Positions 52,049 through 60,370 of a stretch of 64,000 bases of DNA are shown in pieces. Source of the DNA: Edaphocola flava. GTDB lineage: Bacteria; Bacteroidota; Bacteroidia; Chitinophagales; Chitinophagaceae. Numbering within the stretch: position 1 is the first letter of the stretch; every line of letters begins with the position of its first letter. The notes beneath the pieces are model-generated. The model was given only the letters and a program-made list of their open reading frames with translations. It searched no databases and was not told the DNA's origin. Both the position numbers and the translations under genes were made by a program. The DNA is taken from NCBI RefSeq assembly GCF_004118155.1, contig NZ_SAIQ01000001.1, positions 868,001 to 932,000 of the forward strand, given 5' to 3'.

Positions 52049-53410
52049 TTATTTTTTTTGAGGATAATAAGACTGGTACAGTGTACCGGTAGTGAGCAGT
52101 AATTTCTGATAAGCCACTTTGCTGTCTACTTTAGCGAATTCGTAGTTTACATTAGCCTGCAGTTTGCTGGCATCAGCATCCAGTAATTCGGTTGCGGTAG
52201 CCAGGCTATTGTCGTACTTATTTTTAACGATCTTGTAGTTCTCATTTGCGAGGTCAATAGCGCGAGACAATACTTCTACTTTCTTCACACTCTCCAGGTA
52301 ATCCTGGTATGCTTTATGTGTCTGCAGTTTTACACCGTCTTTCAGTTCTTCCTGGGCCAGGCGCACATCTTCCTGCTGTGCCACACTCTGCTTTACCTTC
52401 GCTTTATTCTTGTACAGATCCGCGATATTGTAACTAATACCTACTCCAACATTCATGGCATTGGTTACGGTAAGTGCATCATGAATGTCTATCGCCGCAT
52501 AACCACCGCTGGCTGCTATTGTAGGCAGGTAGTTGCCTTTGGTGACCTTAGTATTGTATACTGCTGCCTGCGCTCTGTTGTCCAGTGCTTTCATATCGGA
52601 ACGGTTGGCCAGGGCTGCAGATTCATAGTAATCCATGGACTGCACTTCTGGTTGTATCGCTTCTTTATCTCCGGCAATCGTTACATCAGTCTGCTCATTA
52701 ATACCCACCATCAGATCGAAATTATAGTTTGCGATCTTTTTATTGTTCTCTGCATCGAGCACTGATAATTCCATGTTTTTTTCCTGCAATTGAATGTTCA
52801 GTAGGTCATTTCTCGGAATCAGGCCATTCTTTTCCAGATTGGAAAAGTCTACAACTCTTTGTTGTGCTGTTTTTAAATGCTCTTTTACCAGGTCCAGGTA
52901 TGTTTGCGCTTTGTACAGGTTGTAATACGCTTCAATGGTATTTTCTACAACTGCATCTTTCTGATGTTCAAAATCCAGCACTGCTGCTTTTTGCAGGTAT
53001 TTTGCGGCCTGTACACCATTATTGATTTTGCCACCAGCATAAATCGGAACAGATGCAGTAGCCATTCCTAAGGCAATCTGGTTTACTTTAATACTTCCAC
53101 CCTCAGACTGTCCGCCATTATCTCCCGAAGACATGGCCTTCAGTAATGGTCCTGTTACAGTCGGTGTGTTCAGTCGCATGTATTGCCCGTTGATCTTCAG
53201 ATCCGGCAGGCGACGATCACGTGCTTCTTCCAGTTGAGCAGAAGCCTTGTCCACAGCAATGTTGCTTCTTTTCAATGCTTTGTTGTTCTGAATACCTAAT
53301 TCAATGGCTTCAGTAAGGCCCATATTGCGCTGCTCCTGAGCGCCGGCAACTGTGCTAAAAGTCATCAGCGCCGCAAATGCACATACGGATAATCTATTTT
53401 TCTGTATCAT
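52049..53410 (-). CDS. TolC family outer-membrane efflux protein
   Basis: Outer-membrane channel of 453 residues with a signal peptide (SVCAFAALMTFSTVAGAQ). Two OEP halves are evident: LTEAIELGIQNNKALKRSNIAVDKASAQLEEARDRRLPDLKING opens the first, and YYESAALANRSDMKALDNRAQAAVYNTKVTKGNYLPTI the second. Coiled-coil segments with heptads (YLQKAAVLDFEHQKDAVVENTIEAYYNLYKAQ) fit the periplasmic tunnel. It completes the tripartite pump. Its start codon overlaps the end of tetR by 17 bases. Confidence 0.93.
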   Translation of the reverse strand: MIQKNRLSVCAFAALMTFSTVAGAQEQRNMGLTEAIELGIQNNKALKRSNIAVDKASAQLEEARDRRLPDLKINGQYMRLNTPTVTGPLLKAMSSGDNGGQSEGGSIKVNQIALGMATASVPIYAGGKINNGVQAAKYLQKAAVLDFEHQKDAVVENTIEAYYNLYKAQTYLDLVKEHLKTAQQRVVDFSNLEKNGLIPRNDLLNIQLQEKNMELSVLDAENNKKIANYNFDLMVGINEQTDVTIAGDKEAIQPEVQSMDYYESAALANRSDMKALDNRAQAAVYNTKVTKGNYLPTIAASGGYAAIDIHDALTVTNAMNVGVGISYNIADLYKNKAKVKQSVAQQEDVRLAQEELKDGVKLQTHKAYQDYLESVKKVEVLSRAIDLANENYKIVKNKYDNSLATATELLDADASKLQANVNYEFAKVDSKVAYQKLLLTTGTLYQSYYPQKK

Positions 53411-54041
53411 TGGTTAAATATGCTTTTAGCATTATTTTTAATTCTTTACTTAATTTTTTCACCACTTTTTGCTGGTACAGCTCTTCGTTATCTTCAGGAA
53501 TATTATAAACCAGGCTGTAATACGGAGTATTGGAGATCACCTGATTTATGGATCCGATCATTACACATGCCAGCATTATTACGTCAATATCTTTACGGAA
53601 CAGGCCCGTCATCTGTCCTTTCCTGATCACAGATTCAATTGTTTTACGATTTTCCATCCGGCTCTTCACCACTTTAGCAAAAATCACAGAATCCTTATCC
53701 ACTTCCTTCGTTGTTTCGCGGATCATGATCTTATTGAACTGGCGGCTTTTGTAGAATGAGGTCACAAAGAAATCGACAAAACGCTCGATCATCTGAAAAG
53801 GCTCCAGCTTATCATTAGCGATTATGGCATCAATCTTAGAGGTTTTTTCGCTTAAATGCTGGTCGAAAATCGCTTCCAGCAGTTCTTGTTTGGACCCGAA
53901 ATAATAAGAGATCATCGCAAGATTAACACCAGCCTCATCGGCAATATTACGTACCGAGGTTTTAGTGAAACCCTGGTCAGCAAAGAGCCGCAATGCTACC
54001 TCCATAAGGTGCAACTGCTTATCGTTATACTGACTTTCCAT
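53394..54041 (-). CDS. TetR/AcrR family transcriptional regulator
   Basis: Repressor of 215 residues. The N-terminal helix-turn-helix (HLMEVALRLFADQGFTKTSVRNIADEAGVNLAMISYYFGSKQELLEAIF, about 10-58) matches TetR_N. The C-terminal ligand-sensing domain is all-helical and unique to the protein. It is the first gene of the efflux operon and starts just inside an inverted-repeat region at 54045..54102, so it probably represses itself and the pump until a substrate binds. ATG 54041 was used; the longer start at 54092 would lie across the operator. Confidence 0.92.
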   Translation of the reverse strand: MESQYNDKQLHLMEVALRLFADQGFTKTSVRNIADEAGVNLAMISYYFGSKQELLEAIFDQHLSEKTSKIDAIIANDKLEPFQMIERFVDFFVTSFYKSRQFNKIMIRETTKEVDKDSVIFAKVVKSRMENRKTIESVIRKGQMTGLFRKDIDVIMLACVMIGSINQVISNTPYYSLVYNIPEDNEELYQQKVVKKLSKELKIMLKAYLTNDTEK

Positions 54042-54044
54042 AGT

Positions 54045-54102
54045 AATTAAACGTTTGTTTGAAAAGCAAAAGTAAAATAAAAAACTAAACAAACGTTTAA
54101 TT
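54045..54102 (-). promoter_or_regulatory. tetR-operon promoter flanked by a perfect inverted repeat (operator pair)
   Basis: 54045..54060 and 54087..54102 are exact inverted copies of 16 bases (each with core AAACGTTT), 26 bases apart. Between them, minus-strand TACTTTTG at 54074..54067 is a match to TAnnTTTG. The distal copy holds a TTTG, 15 bases from the -7 element, that could be the -33 element. The proximal copy would cover the start site, so a bound TetR dimer on either copy would block RNA polymerase. Confidence 0.8.
54067..54074 (-). promoter_or_regulatory. -7 element of the tetR operon
   Basis: Minus-strand TACTTTTG (TAnnTTTG), centred between the two operator copies and 25 bases before the tetR start codon. 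Confidence 0.65.
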
Positions 54103-54133
54103 GGTTTATTTTTTTACAATTTTATCACAAAAA

Positions 54134-54159
54134 GGACCGGCACCATAAGGTGCCGGTCC
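54134..54159 (-). terminator. Intrinsic terminator after the 54177 gene
   Basis: Perfect 11-base GC-rich arms (54134..54144 and 54149..54159) with loop ATAA. On the minus strand a T run follows, so it terminates transcription coming from murF and the 54177 gene, ahead of the tetR promoter. Confidence 0.88.
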
Positions 54160-54176
54160 ACATATAATAGCTACAA

Positions 54177-54401
54177 TCAGGCTGTTTTTTTAGGAAAGAT
54201 TAAATGATAAATCTGTATAATCCCGATCAGACCATTGGAGATAATGATGGGCATTTTCCAACCCAGCAGGATACCATATGCTACAAATAAGATGCAGCCC
54301 ACCAGGTTGATGATGCGTACGATTTTCAATTGCCTGGGCATAAATGAGATAACCAGGAAGGCCATAGCCAGATAACCTACAATCTCTATCTGCTGATCCA
54401 T
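54177..54401 (-). CDS. Small inner-membrane protein (YgjV-like)
   Basis: A 74-residue protein with about three hydrophobic helices (IVGYLAMAFLVISFMP, IINLVGCILFVAYGILL, MPIIISNGLIGIIQIYHLIF) and few charges. The short pattern GYLAMAFLVISFMPRQ and the Asn-Gly between helices resemble YgjV-type and PQ-loop/SWEET-like small membrane proteins. Substrate or role cannot be named. It lies 30 bases after murF on the same strand and closes that transcript at the terminator at 54134. Confidence 0.7.
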   Translation of the reverse strand: MDQQIEIVGYLAMAFLVISFMPRQLKIVRIINLVGCILFVAYGILLGWKMPIIISNGLIGIIQIYHLIFPKKTA

Positions 54402-54430
54402 AAAGAGGATTATTTATTAATTAAAAGAGG

Positions 54431-55717
54431 TTAAAGGGCTTCCAGCACCACTTCCATTTTGGAGCCACGGGAACCTTTTACCAGTACAACACTATTGACA
54501 ATGGGGTTACGACTGATCCAGTCATAAGCCTCTGCAGATGTAGCAAACCATTGGTACTGGTCCTTCACCGATTCAAACTCCTCACCGACCAGCAGTACTT
54601 GCTCAAAATTCAGATGCTTTGCAAGATCCACCAGCGATTTATGCTCCTCGTAGCAACTCTCTCCCATTTCCTTCATAGCGCCCAGCAACAACCATTTGCT
54701 TTTGTCTGTGTGCAGGGTAGCCATATTTTCCAGTGCCAGTTTCATACTACTCGGATTAGCATTGTAGGCATCCAGTATAATTGTATTGGTTCCTTTTTCG
54801 AGTAATTGTGAGCGGCTGTTAGAGGGTTGGTAAGCTTCCAATGCCGATTTGATGGTATCAATATCCATATCGAAATAGGTACCGATCGCTACGGCAGCAA
54901 GCACATTGGGCAGGTTATAATCACCTACCAATTGGGTTTGTATGGTGGTTTCCATACCCGAACTCAATACGGCCAGCTTCAGCAGTCCGCTGCTTTGCAG
55001 GGGCTTACCGATAATTTTAGCATTAGTCGTACCATATGTATATTGATGGGCTATGCCCTGAGCCATTTCGCCCAGGTAGTCAAGATCGCTGTTGATAAAG
55101 ATCGTTCCCTGATGTTCGCGTATATAGTCATATAGCTCTCCTTTTGCTTTACGCACACCTTCCACACTCCCAAAACCTTCCAGGTGGGCTTTCCCTACAT
55201 TATTGATCAGACCAAAATCGGGTTCTGCTACAGTACAGTAAAAAGCGATTTCTTTCTGGTGATTGGCCCCCATCTCTATAATGGCCATTTCTGCATCTTT
55301 CCTGATTTTGAGTATGGTCAGCGGTACGCCGATATGATTGTTCAGGTTGCCTTCTGTAGCATAGGTACGGTACTTTGCCGAGAGGACTTTTGTTACCAGT
55401 TCTTTAGTCGTTGTCTTACCATTGGTACCGGTAATGGCAATAAAAGGGATGGTGAATTGACGGCGATGATGCAAGGCCAGCTGTTGCAAGGTCTCCAATA
55501 CATCAGCCACTAAGATACAACGCTCGTCTACGACAGCATCTGCTTCATCTACGATGCAGTAAGCAGCTCCGGCATCTAGAGCTGTTGCTGCAAAACGGTT
55601 GCCGTTAAAATTAGCTCCTTTAAGGGCGAAATACAGATCTCCCGATTTAAGTTTGCGGGTATCGGTTTGCACATCCGGGTGCTGCAGGTATATCTTATAT
55701 AAAGAAACAATATCCAT
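54431..55717 (-). CDS. murF: UDP-N-acetylmuramoyl-tripeptide--D-alanyl-D-alanine ligase
   Basis: Mur ligase of 428 residues that adds D-Ala-D-Ala to the cytoplasmic peptidoglycan precursor. Domain order: N-terminal UDP-binding part (QTDTRKLKSGDLYFALKGANFNGN), ATP P-loop AITGTNGKTTTKELV, then EMGANHQKEIAFYC with the catalytic Glu and carbamylated-Lys region, and the C-terminal domain with LDAYNANPSSMKLALE. The ending GSRGSKMEVVLEAL (K in GSR-x4-E) is typical. It follows tilS by 14 bases and may be translated from the same mRNA. Confidence 0.95.
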   Translation of the reverse strand: MDIVSLYKIYLQHPDVQTDTRKLKSGDLYFALKGANFNGNRFAATALDAGAAYCIVDEADAVVDERCILVADVLETLQQLALHHRRQFTIPFIAITGTNGKTTTKELVTKVLSAKYRTYATEGNLNNHIGVPLTILKIRKDAEMAIIEMGANHQKEIAFYCTVAEPDFGLINNVGKAHLEGFGSVEGVRKAKGELYDYIREHQGTIFINSDLDYLGEMAQGIAHQYTYGTTNAKIIGKPLQSSGLLKLAVLSSGMETTIQTQLVGDYNLPNVLAAVAIGTYFDMDIDTIKSALEAYQPSNSRSQLLEKGTNTIILDAYNANPSSMKLALENMATLHTDKSKWLLLGAMKEMGESCYEEHKSLVDLAKHLNFEQVLLVGEEFESVKDQYQWFATSAEAYDWISRNPIVNSVVLVKGSRGSKMEVVLEAL

Positions 55718-55731
55718 GTTCCAAAAATAAA

Positions 55732-57096
55732 TTAGTCTTGTTTACAATAATTCAGGTGTATTATTTTTTGTGCACCGGCACGCACTTTATATCGCTCATC
55801 GCTACGCATGCCACACACCCACACTACTTTCTTGCTATCTTCCAGTACCCATATATGCTCTTTTTCATGCAATGGCACTTTAGCATCGATCAGTATTTTC
55901 TTGACTTTCTTTTTCTTCATTCCCATACCGAAGGGATAGAAATAATCTCCTTCTTTCCATGGGCGCAGGATCAACGGAAAAGTCAGCTGGTCTGCATTCA
56001 AATATAAATCATTTGGACCGATCTGCGTCGCTACGGGCAGTTCATGGACAGACTTTATCTGTATATCGAAACCCGGGCCCTGTATCTGTTGCTGCCCTTC
56101 TTCTATCAGGATATGCCCACTCTCTTCTGTTTTTCGGGCAGTAATGATGAAAAAGTTGCGATCTTTGATCAGGCGGTAATCGCCCATAGGTATATAATGT
56201 CCAGAAATGCTGTGCATCATATGCAGCACATCCGGCACCTGTGCCGGTGTGAGCCCGAATGGCTTCAGCAATTCATAGGTAATTGTAGCCAGGGGCTTGC
56301 AGTGTACCAGCTTACGCAACGGGATGCGCCAATCCTTGCCCGATTGCATCAGTAATGATTTACGATAGCGCTCCACACCCTGACGATATAACTCTTCTGC
56401 TTCTGCGAAGCGCAGGGTATTGTCGAAAAGGCTTTGCTGTGCATTGGGGAAAATCTCCTGCACCTGCGGCAGCAGATGATGCCTTACTTTATTGCGCAGA
56501 TAATCATCTTTCTCATTGCTGGCATCTTCTCTCCATTCAAGATTGATCTCTTCTGCGTATGTTTTAAGCTGTTCTTTTGTAAAAGGCAACAAAGGACGAA
56601 TAATGCGTTTCTGCTCCGGCAATATACCATGCAAACCAGCCATGCCCGTACCCTTAAAGAAATTCATCAATAATGTTTCTACGCTATCCTGCTGATGGTG
56701 GGCCGTAGCGATACAATCGTAGTTAATCTCCTTTCGCAGGGTTTCAAACCAGTCATAACGCAATTGTCGTGCGACCAGTTGTATATTCCCCCCTTCTGCT
56801 TCAATAACTGTTGTAGTATCAAAATCTTTGCTGTAGTACTGCACTTCATTGACAGTACACCATTCCTGCACCAGGGCAGCGTCTGCATCTGATGCGGCCG
56901 CCCGAAGATGAAAATTGCAGTGTGCTACAGCAATTTCAAAACCGGCAAGCCCGTATGGCGATTGTGCAAAGTATTTTTTAGCCTGAACGAACAGGCTGGC
57001 CATTGCCATACTATCCAGTCCTCCGCTCACAGCCAGTATAATCTTACTGTGCCTCCAGTTATATCGATCTATAATATTAATCAGTTGCTCCAACAT
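55732..57096 (-). CDS. tilS: tRNA(Ile)-lysidine synthase
   Basis: Enzyme of 454 residues that turns C34 of tRNA-Ile2 (CAU) into lysidine so that it reads AUA. The PP-loop SGGLDSMAMASLF (about 22-34) activates the base with ATP. VAHCNFHLR, YDCIATAHHQQDSVETLLMNF and GMAGLHGILPEQKRIIRPLLPFTKEQ are conserved TilS motifs. The C-terminal TilS domains 2 and 3 follow (LRPWKEGDYFYPFGMGMKKKKVKKIL). Start at 57096 (LEQLINIIDRY) was preferred over 57120 because the -7 element at 57106 lies between them. Confidence 0.94.
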   Translation of the reverse strand: MLEQLINIIDRYNWRHSKIILAVSGGLDSMAMASLFVQAKKYFAQSPYGLAGFEIAVAHCNFHLRAAASDADAALVQEWCTVNEVQYYSKDFDTTTVIEAEGGNIQLVARQLRYDWFETLRKEINYDCIATAHHQQDSVETLLMNFFKGTGMAGLHGILPEQKRIIRPLLPFTKEQLKTYAEEINLEWREDASNEKDDYLRNKVRHHLLPQVQEIFPNAQQSLFDNTLRFAEAEELYRQGVERYRKSLLMQSGKDWRIPLRKLVHCKPLATITYELLKPFGLTPAQVPDVLHMMHSISGHYIPMGDYRLIKDRNFFIITARKTEESGHILIEEGQQQIQGPGFDIQIKSVHELPVATQIGPNDLYLNADQLTFPLILRPWKEGDYFYPFGMGMKKKKVKKILIDAKVPLHEKEHIWVLEDSKKVVWVCGMRSDERYKVRAGAQKIIHLNYCKQD

Positions 57097-57105
57097 ATGC
57101 GGCAA

Positions 57106-57113
57106 CAAAGGTA
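57106..57113 (-). promoter_or_regulatory. -7 element for tilS
   Basis: Minus-strand TACCTTTG matches TAnnTTTG and ends 9 bases before the ATG at 57096. The mRNA leader would be only a few bases. The upstream in-frame ATG (57120) would lie before the transcript start. Confidence 0.65.
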
Positions 57114-57121
57114 CATACAAT

Positions 57122-57153
57122 AAAAAAACCTCTTCAGAAAGAAGAGGCTTTTT
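57122..57153 (-). terminator. Intrinsic terminator after the 57173 gene
   Basis: Seven-base arms (57129..57135 and 57141..57147) flanked by A on the left and T on the right. On the minus strand it is followed by a run of T. It lies 20 bases after the OmpH gene stop and just before the tilS promoter. Confidence 0.78.
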
Positions 57154-57172
57154 ACAAAAAATATTTAAAGGC

Positions 57173-57667
57173 TTATTTAGCGCCTAATTTAGCTTTGATC
57201 TGAGCAGTTATGTTATCTGCATCTTTAGCATACAGGATACCTTCAGAGTTCAGGATGTAATCATAACCGTTTGCTGTACCGTAATCTTTGATCGCTTTTT
57301 GCGCTTTTTCCAGTACTGGTTTGATTAATTCTTCACGTTTTTTCTCAACTTTCTCCTGAGAAGATTGATCATAATCCTGAATACGTTTTTGCAGGTCCAT
57401 GATCTCTTTATATTTTACTTCTTTAACTGCTTCAGACATTGTTTTTTCACCTTTAGTGAATGCATCAGCTTTAGTCTGGTATTCAGTCATCATTGTTTTT
57501 CCAGCGTCTTCAAAAGTTTTGGCATAAACCTCCAAATCTTTATTTGCCTTTACCATATCAGGCATGGTTGCTAACAGTTCAGAAGCATTTACATAACCGA
57601 TTTTTTGTGCACTCGCGCCAATCGTCATCAGAACCCCAACAATGGCTAATACAAAGATTTTTCTCAT
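57173..57667 (-). CDS. OmpH/Skp family periplasmic chaperone (copy 1)
   Basis: Exported protein of 164 residues. Signal peptide (RKIFVLAIVGVLMTIGASAQ) then KIGYVNASELLATMPDMVKANKDLEVYAKTF, the start of OmpH. The middle (about 45-125) is a long helical region, rich in Lys, Glu and Gln, that forms the two tentacles of Skp; the end returns to YDYILNSEGILYAKDADNIT. Skp keeps outer-membrane proteins unfolded on the way to BAM. A -7 element sits at 57701 and a second copy lies upstream. Confidence 0.88.
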   Translation of the reverse strand: MRKIFVLAIVGVLMTIGASAQKIGYVNASELLATMPDMVKANKDLEVYAKTFEDAGKTMMTEYQTKADAFTKGEKTMSEAVKEVKYKEIMDLQKRIQDYDQSSQEKVEKKREELIKPVLEKAQKAIKDYGTANGYDYILNSEGILYAKDADNITAQIKAKLGAK

Positions 57668-57700
57668 TTCTTGTTTAATTTATTTGGTTTTTTGTGTGTG

Positions 57701-57708
57701 CAAATATA
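57701..57708 (-). promoter_or_regulatory. -7 element for OmpH copy 1
   Basis: Minus-strand TATATTTG matches TAnnTTTG, about 33 bases before the start codon at 57667. It gives copy 1 its own promoter inside the gap from copy 2. Confidence 0.58.
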
Positions 57709-57720
57709 TAGTAATATATT

Positions 57721-58236
57721 TTATTTTTTGGTAATCATCTTTAAAATATCTTCACTTTTATCCAGCTTAGGATCAGCGTAAAATATGGTAATTCCACCCG
57801 ACTTATCATAAATGATATCATAACCTCTTGAAGCTGCGTAAGACTGAACAGAGTTAAACACTTTATCCTGAATCGGCTTGATCAGTGTCTGGCGTTTTTT
57901 GAACAATTCTCCTTCATAACCGAAGTATTTTTTCTGCAGATCTTTGGCTTCTTTCTCTTTGGTTACAATCTCTTCTTCTCTTTTAGCCCTCATAGCTTCT
58001 GAAAGCATGGCGCGCTCGGCCTGATAGCTTTTATACATCTGGTCTACACTCTGCATTTTAGCATCTACTTCTTTCTGCCAGCCATCAGAGATATTGTCCA
58101 GTTGCTTTTGTGCAGAACTGTATTCCGGTATTTTCTCCAGGATATATTTAGAATCAATTACACAATATTTCTGTGCCTGTGCGGCAAATCCGGTACCGAT
58201 GAACAGTAAAGCGGCAACGATTAGTTTTTTCATCAT
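57721..58236 (-). CDS. OmpH/Skp family periplasmic chaperone (copy 2)
   Basis: Exported protein of 171 residues: signal peptide (KKLIVAALLFIGTGFAAQAQ) then KYCVIDSKYILEKIPEYSSAQKQLDNIS. The central coiled coil (about 50-125: AERAMLSEAMRAKREEEIVTKEKEAKDLQKK) and a closing ASRGYDIIYDKSGGITIFY are shared with copy 1 in kind, though the two are clearly diverged. Such pairs are common in Bacteroidota. It may chaperone the window's own barrels. Of two adjacent ATGs, 58236 was used; an in-frame ATG at 58260 would add a run before the signal peptide. Confidence 0.87.
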   Translation of the reverse strand: MMKKLIVAALLFIGTGFAAQAQKYCVIDSKYILEKIPEYSSAQKQLDNISDGWQKEVDAKMQSVDQMYKSYQAERAMLSEAMRAKREEEIVTKEKEAKDLQKKYFGYEGELFKKRQTLIKPIQDKVFNSVQSYAASRGYDIIYDKSGGITIFYADPKLDKSEDILKMITKK

Positions 58237-58309
58237 GATATTTTTTGCTTTTGGATGCACTAAATTACTTTAAGTTTAATGAAAGCAGGTCTTTAACGGC
58301 TAATTTTCA

Positions 58310-59134
58310 CTATTTCTTTACAACATTACAGGTTCTGGCCTTGATTTCCTTGCCAAAAAAGAGGCTGGCATGTGCCTCGAAATCAGCGGCATCGCCTGTG
58401 GTAAAGAATAATTCCGTTCCGCTCTTGTCCATGCGCGTCTCCATTTCCGGATGTCTTTGCAGGTAATCGGCAAGACTATCGGCTACTAATTCGCCCTGGC
58501 TGATTATACTAACGGAATCTGGCACGAATTGTTGTAATATGGGTGTTAAAATGGGATAATGTGTGCAGGCGAGCAGTATAGCATCAATTTGTTCATCCTG
58601 TTCCAGCAATTGCGATACATCACTGCGAATAATCAATTGTGCGGCTTCGGTCTGGTAGGCATTCGCCTCAACTAATGGCACCCAGAGAGGACAGGCATGC
58701 TGCTGCACTTCCATTTCGGGGGCAAAGTTCTTGATCTCGATCAGGTAAGATTCTGACTGTACTGTACCCATTGTACCTAATATACCGATATGCTTACTAC
58801 GGGAGTATTGTCCGACCACCTCTGCTGTGGGGCGAATAACGCCCAGCACCCTCTTATGTGCTCCCAGGCGGGGCAGATCATGTTGCTGAATGGTCCGCAA
58901 GGCTTTTGCGGAGGCAGTATTGCAGGCCAGGATCACCAGTTCGCAACCATTCGCAAACAGCCATTCCACGCATTCCAGCGTATATTCATATACCGTTTCA
59001 AAAGATCGGTTACCATAAGGTGCACGGGCATTGTCGCCGAGATAAATGTAGTTATACTCCGGCATACGGGCAGCAATGGACTTAAATACGGTAAGCCCGC
59101 CATAGCCTGAATCGAAAATACCTATTGATGCCAT
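58310..59134 (-). CDS. murI: Glutamate racemase
   Basis: Cofactor-independent racemase of 274 residues that supplies D-Glu for peptidoglycan. IGIFDSGYGGLTVFK at the start has the acid-base pair region. The first catalytic Cys is in ILACNTASAKALR (about 73-75) and the second in AILLACTHYPIL (about 185-189). The start at 59134 (ASIGIFDSG) was preferred over 59173. murF lies about 3 kb away, showing that peptidoglycan genes cluster loosely here. It precedes the AraC-like gene in divergent orientation. Confidence 0.94.
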   Translation of the reverse strand: MASIGIFDSGYGGLTVFKSIAARMPEYNYIYLGDNARAPYGNRSFETVYEYTLECVEWLFANGCELVILACNTASAKALRTIQQHDLPRLGAHKRVLGVIRPTAEVVGQYSRSKHIGILGTMGTVQSESYLIEIKNFAPEMEVQQHACPLWVPLVEANAYQTEAAQLIIRSDVSQLLEQDEQIDAILLACTHYPILTPILQQFVPDSVSIISQGELVADSLADYLQRHPEMETRMDKSGTELFFTTGDAADFEAHASLFFGKEIKARTCNVVKK

Positions 59135-59275
59135 GAAAAATCGGTTGTAAGGACTGCAAAATACACAATACAAACGGATTTATACATATCAGCTATTTAA
59201 TTGTTCCTTAACATTAATGACAAAAAATGACAAAGCCAGACCTGTAACAGGACTCAGAAAACAGACTTTATGTAT

Positions 59276-59283
59276 TATCTTTG
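59276..59283 (+). promoter_or_regulatory. -7 element for the AraC regulator
   Basis: TATCTTTG matches TAnnTTTG in the divergent region between murI and the AraC-like gene, about 48 bases before the ATG at 59331. Confidence 0.6.
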
Positions 59284-59330
59284 CCGGATTATGCCTGTGA
59301 TGTGATTCACTTAGTTAATTCAGATTTGAC

Positions 59331-60302
59331 ATGAAAACGATAGGAGAAAATACACCATCACTTACCCTTGAAAACTGTTCTAAATGTGTTGCCCAGGATG
59401 CGGGCAGTATGCATGTGTGCCATATCGGCAAAGGCTCTGTTCAGGAAGTGTTCCTGAAAGACTTTTCGATCTGCTATGGCAATGTAGATATGATGCGGGA
59501 ACGCCTGATTAACTATGAGTATGCAGAGCCTAGCGTAAAAATGCTGTTTCAGTTCTGTGGATCCAGGATTGTAAAGATTGATGGGTTCAAAGAAGATGTA
59601 GAAATGTCCTGCAACAGCCATACACTTCTGTATACTAATATTAATGCTGGTCAGGTACATTATTCCGGTTGTGAACAGCAAAAGTTTCTGGAGGTTAATT
59701 TCAAACCGTCTTTCCTGATTCCTTATCTGCCTAACGAAACAATATTCAGCAAATTTCTCTCCCGCATAAAGGATCAGAAAAATGCAGTATTGTCCGGCAC
59801 GAAAGGCCTCGTATCTGTTCCGATGCAGCAGGTGATCGACAGCATTTTTGACAGTAAGCGTAACGGTGCATTACAGCATTTATTCCTCGAAAGTAAGGTG
59901 AAAGAACTCTTACTTCTCCAGATCGAAAGCTACCTTAAATCTGCGGCTGAAGACAAAGCTGCGGTACATAAATATCATGTAGACAAGATTTACCAGGCAA
60001 AGGCAATTATCGAAGCCAATATAGGCCATCCCTGCTCGCTGATCGATCTTGCGCACCAGGTAGGCACTAATGAATGCACGCTTAAAAAAGGTTTCCGTGC
60101 TTTACTGGATACCAGTGTCTACAGTTACTGGAACGATCTGAAAATGCAAAAGGCTTATAAAATGCTCCAGGAAAGTGATGCTTCTATAGCAGATATTGCG
60201 CTGGATACCGGATTTAAAACGCCTCAGCACTTCTCTACTGCCTTCAAAAAGAAATATGGTATAACACCCGGAAAGGTAAGGACCGAACCGGTTGCAAAAT
60301 AA
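59331..60302 (+). CDS. AraC family transcriptional regulator
   Basis: Regulator of 323 residues. The C-terminal third (about 225-320) has two helix-turn-helix motifs of AraC type: CSLIDLAHQVGTNECTLKKGFRALL and SIADIALDTGFKTPQHFSTAFKKKYGITPGKVR. The N-terminal 220 residues form an effector or dimer domain, not a classical cupin by eye. This domain organisation is widespread in Bacteroidota as stand-alone regulators. No target can be named: the nearest genes are murI and the acyltransferase group on the other strand. A perfect terminator follows. Confidence 0.9.
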   Translation: MKTIGENTPSLTLENCSKCVAQDAGSMHVCHIGKGSVQEVFLKDFSICYGNVDMMRERLINYEYAEPSVKMLFQFCGSRIVKIDGFKEDVEMSCNSHTLLYTNINAGQVHYSGCEQQKFLEVNFKPSFLIPYLPNETIFSKFLSRIKDQKNAVLSGTKGLVSVPMQQVIDSIFDSKRNGALQHLFLESKVKELLLLQIESYLKSAAEDKAAVHKYHVDKIYQAKAIIEANIGHPCSLIDLAHQVGTNECTLKKGFRALLDTSVYSYWNDLKMQKAYKMLQESDASIADIALDTGFKTPQHFSTAFKKKYGITPGKVRTEPVAK

Positions 60303-60309
60303 GATATTC

Positions 60310-60354
60310 AATTAAAAAGCGGCTCCTGTATTGTACAGGAGCCGCTTTTTAATT
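60310..60354. terminator. Perfect palindromic terminator between convergent genes
   Basis: Perfect 21-base arms (60310..60330 and 60334..60354) around TTG, A-rich on the left and T-rich on the right. It ends the AraC gene (plus) and can also end the acyltransferase gene (minus). Confidence 0.93.
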
Positions 60355-60370
60355 ATCGTGTTTTGATTAT

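Noticed and set aside
55722-55729. -7 element (minus-strand TATTTTTG) just before murF
   Set aside because: It lies in an operon gap of 14 bases where a promoter is not needed, and A/T-rich chance matches to this short consensus are common.
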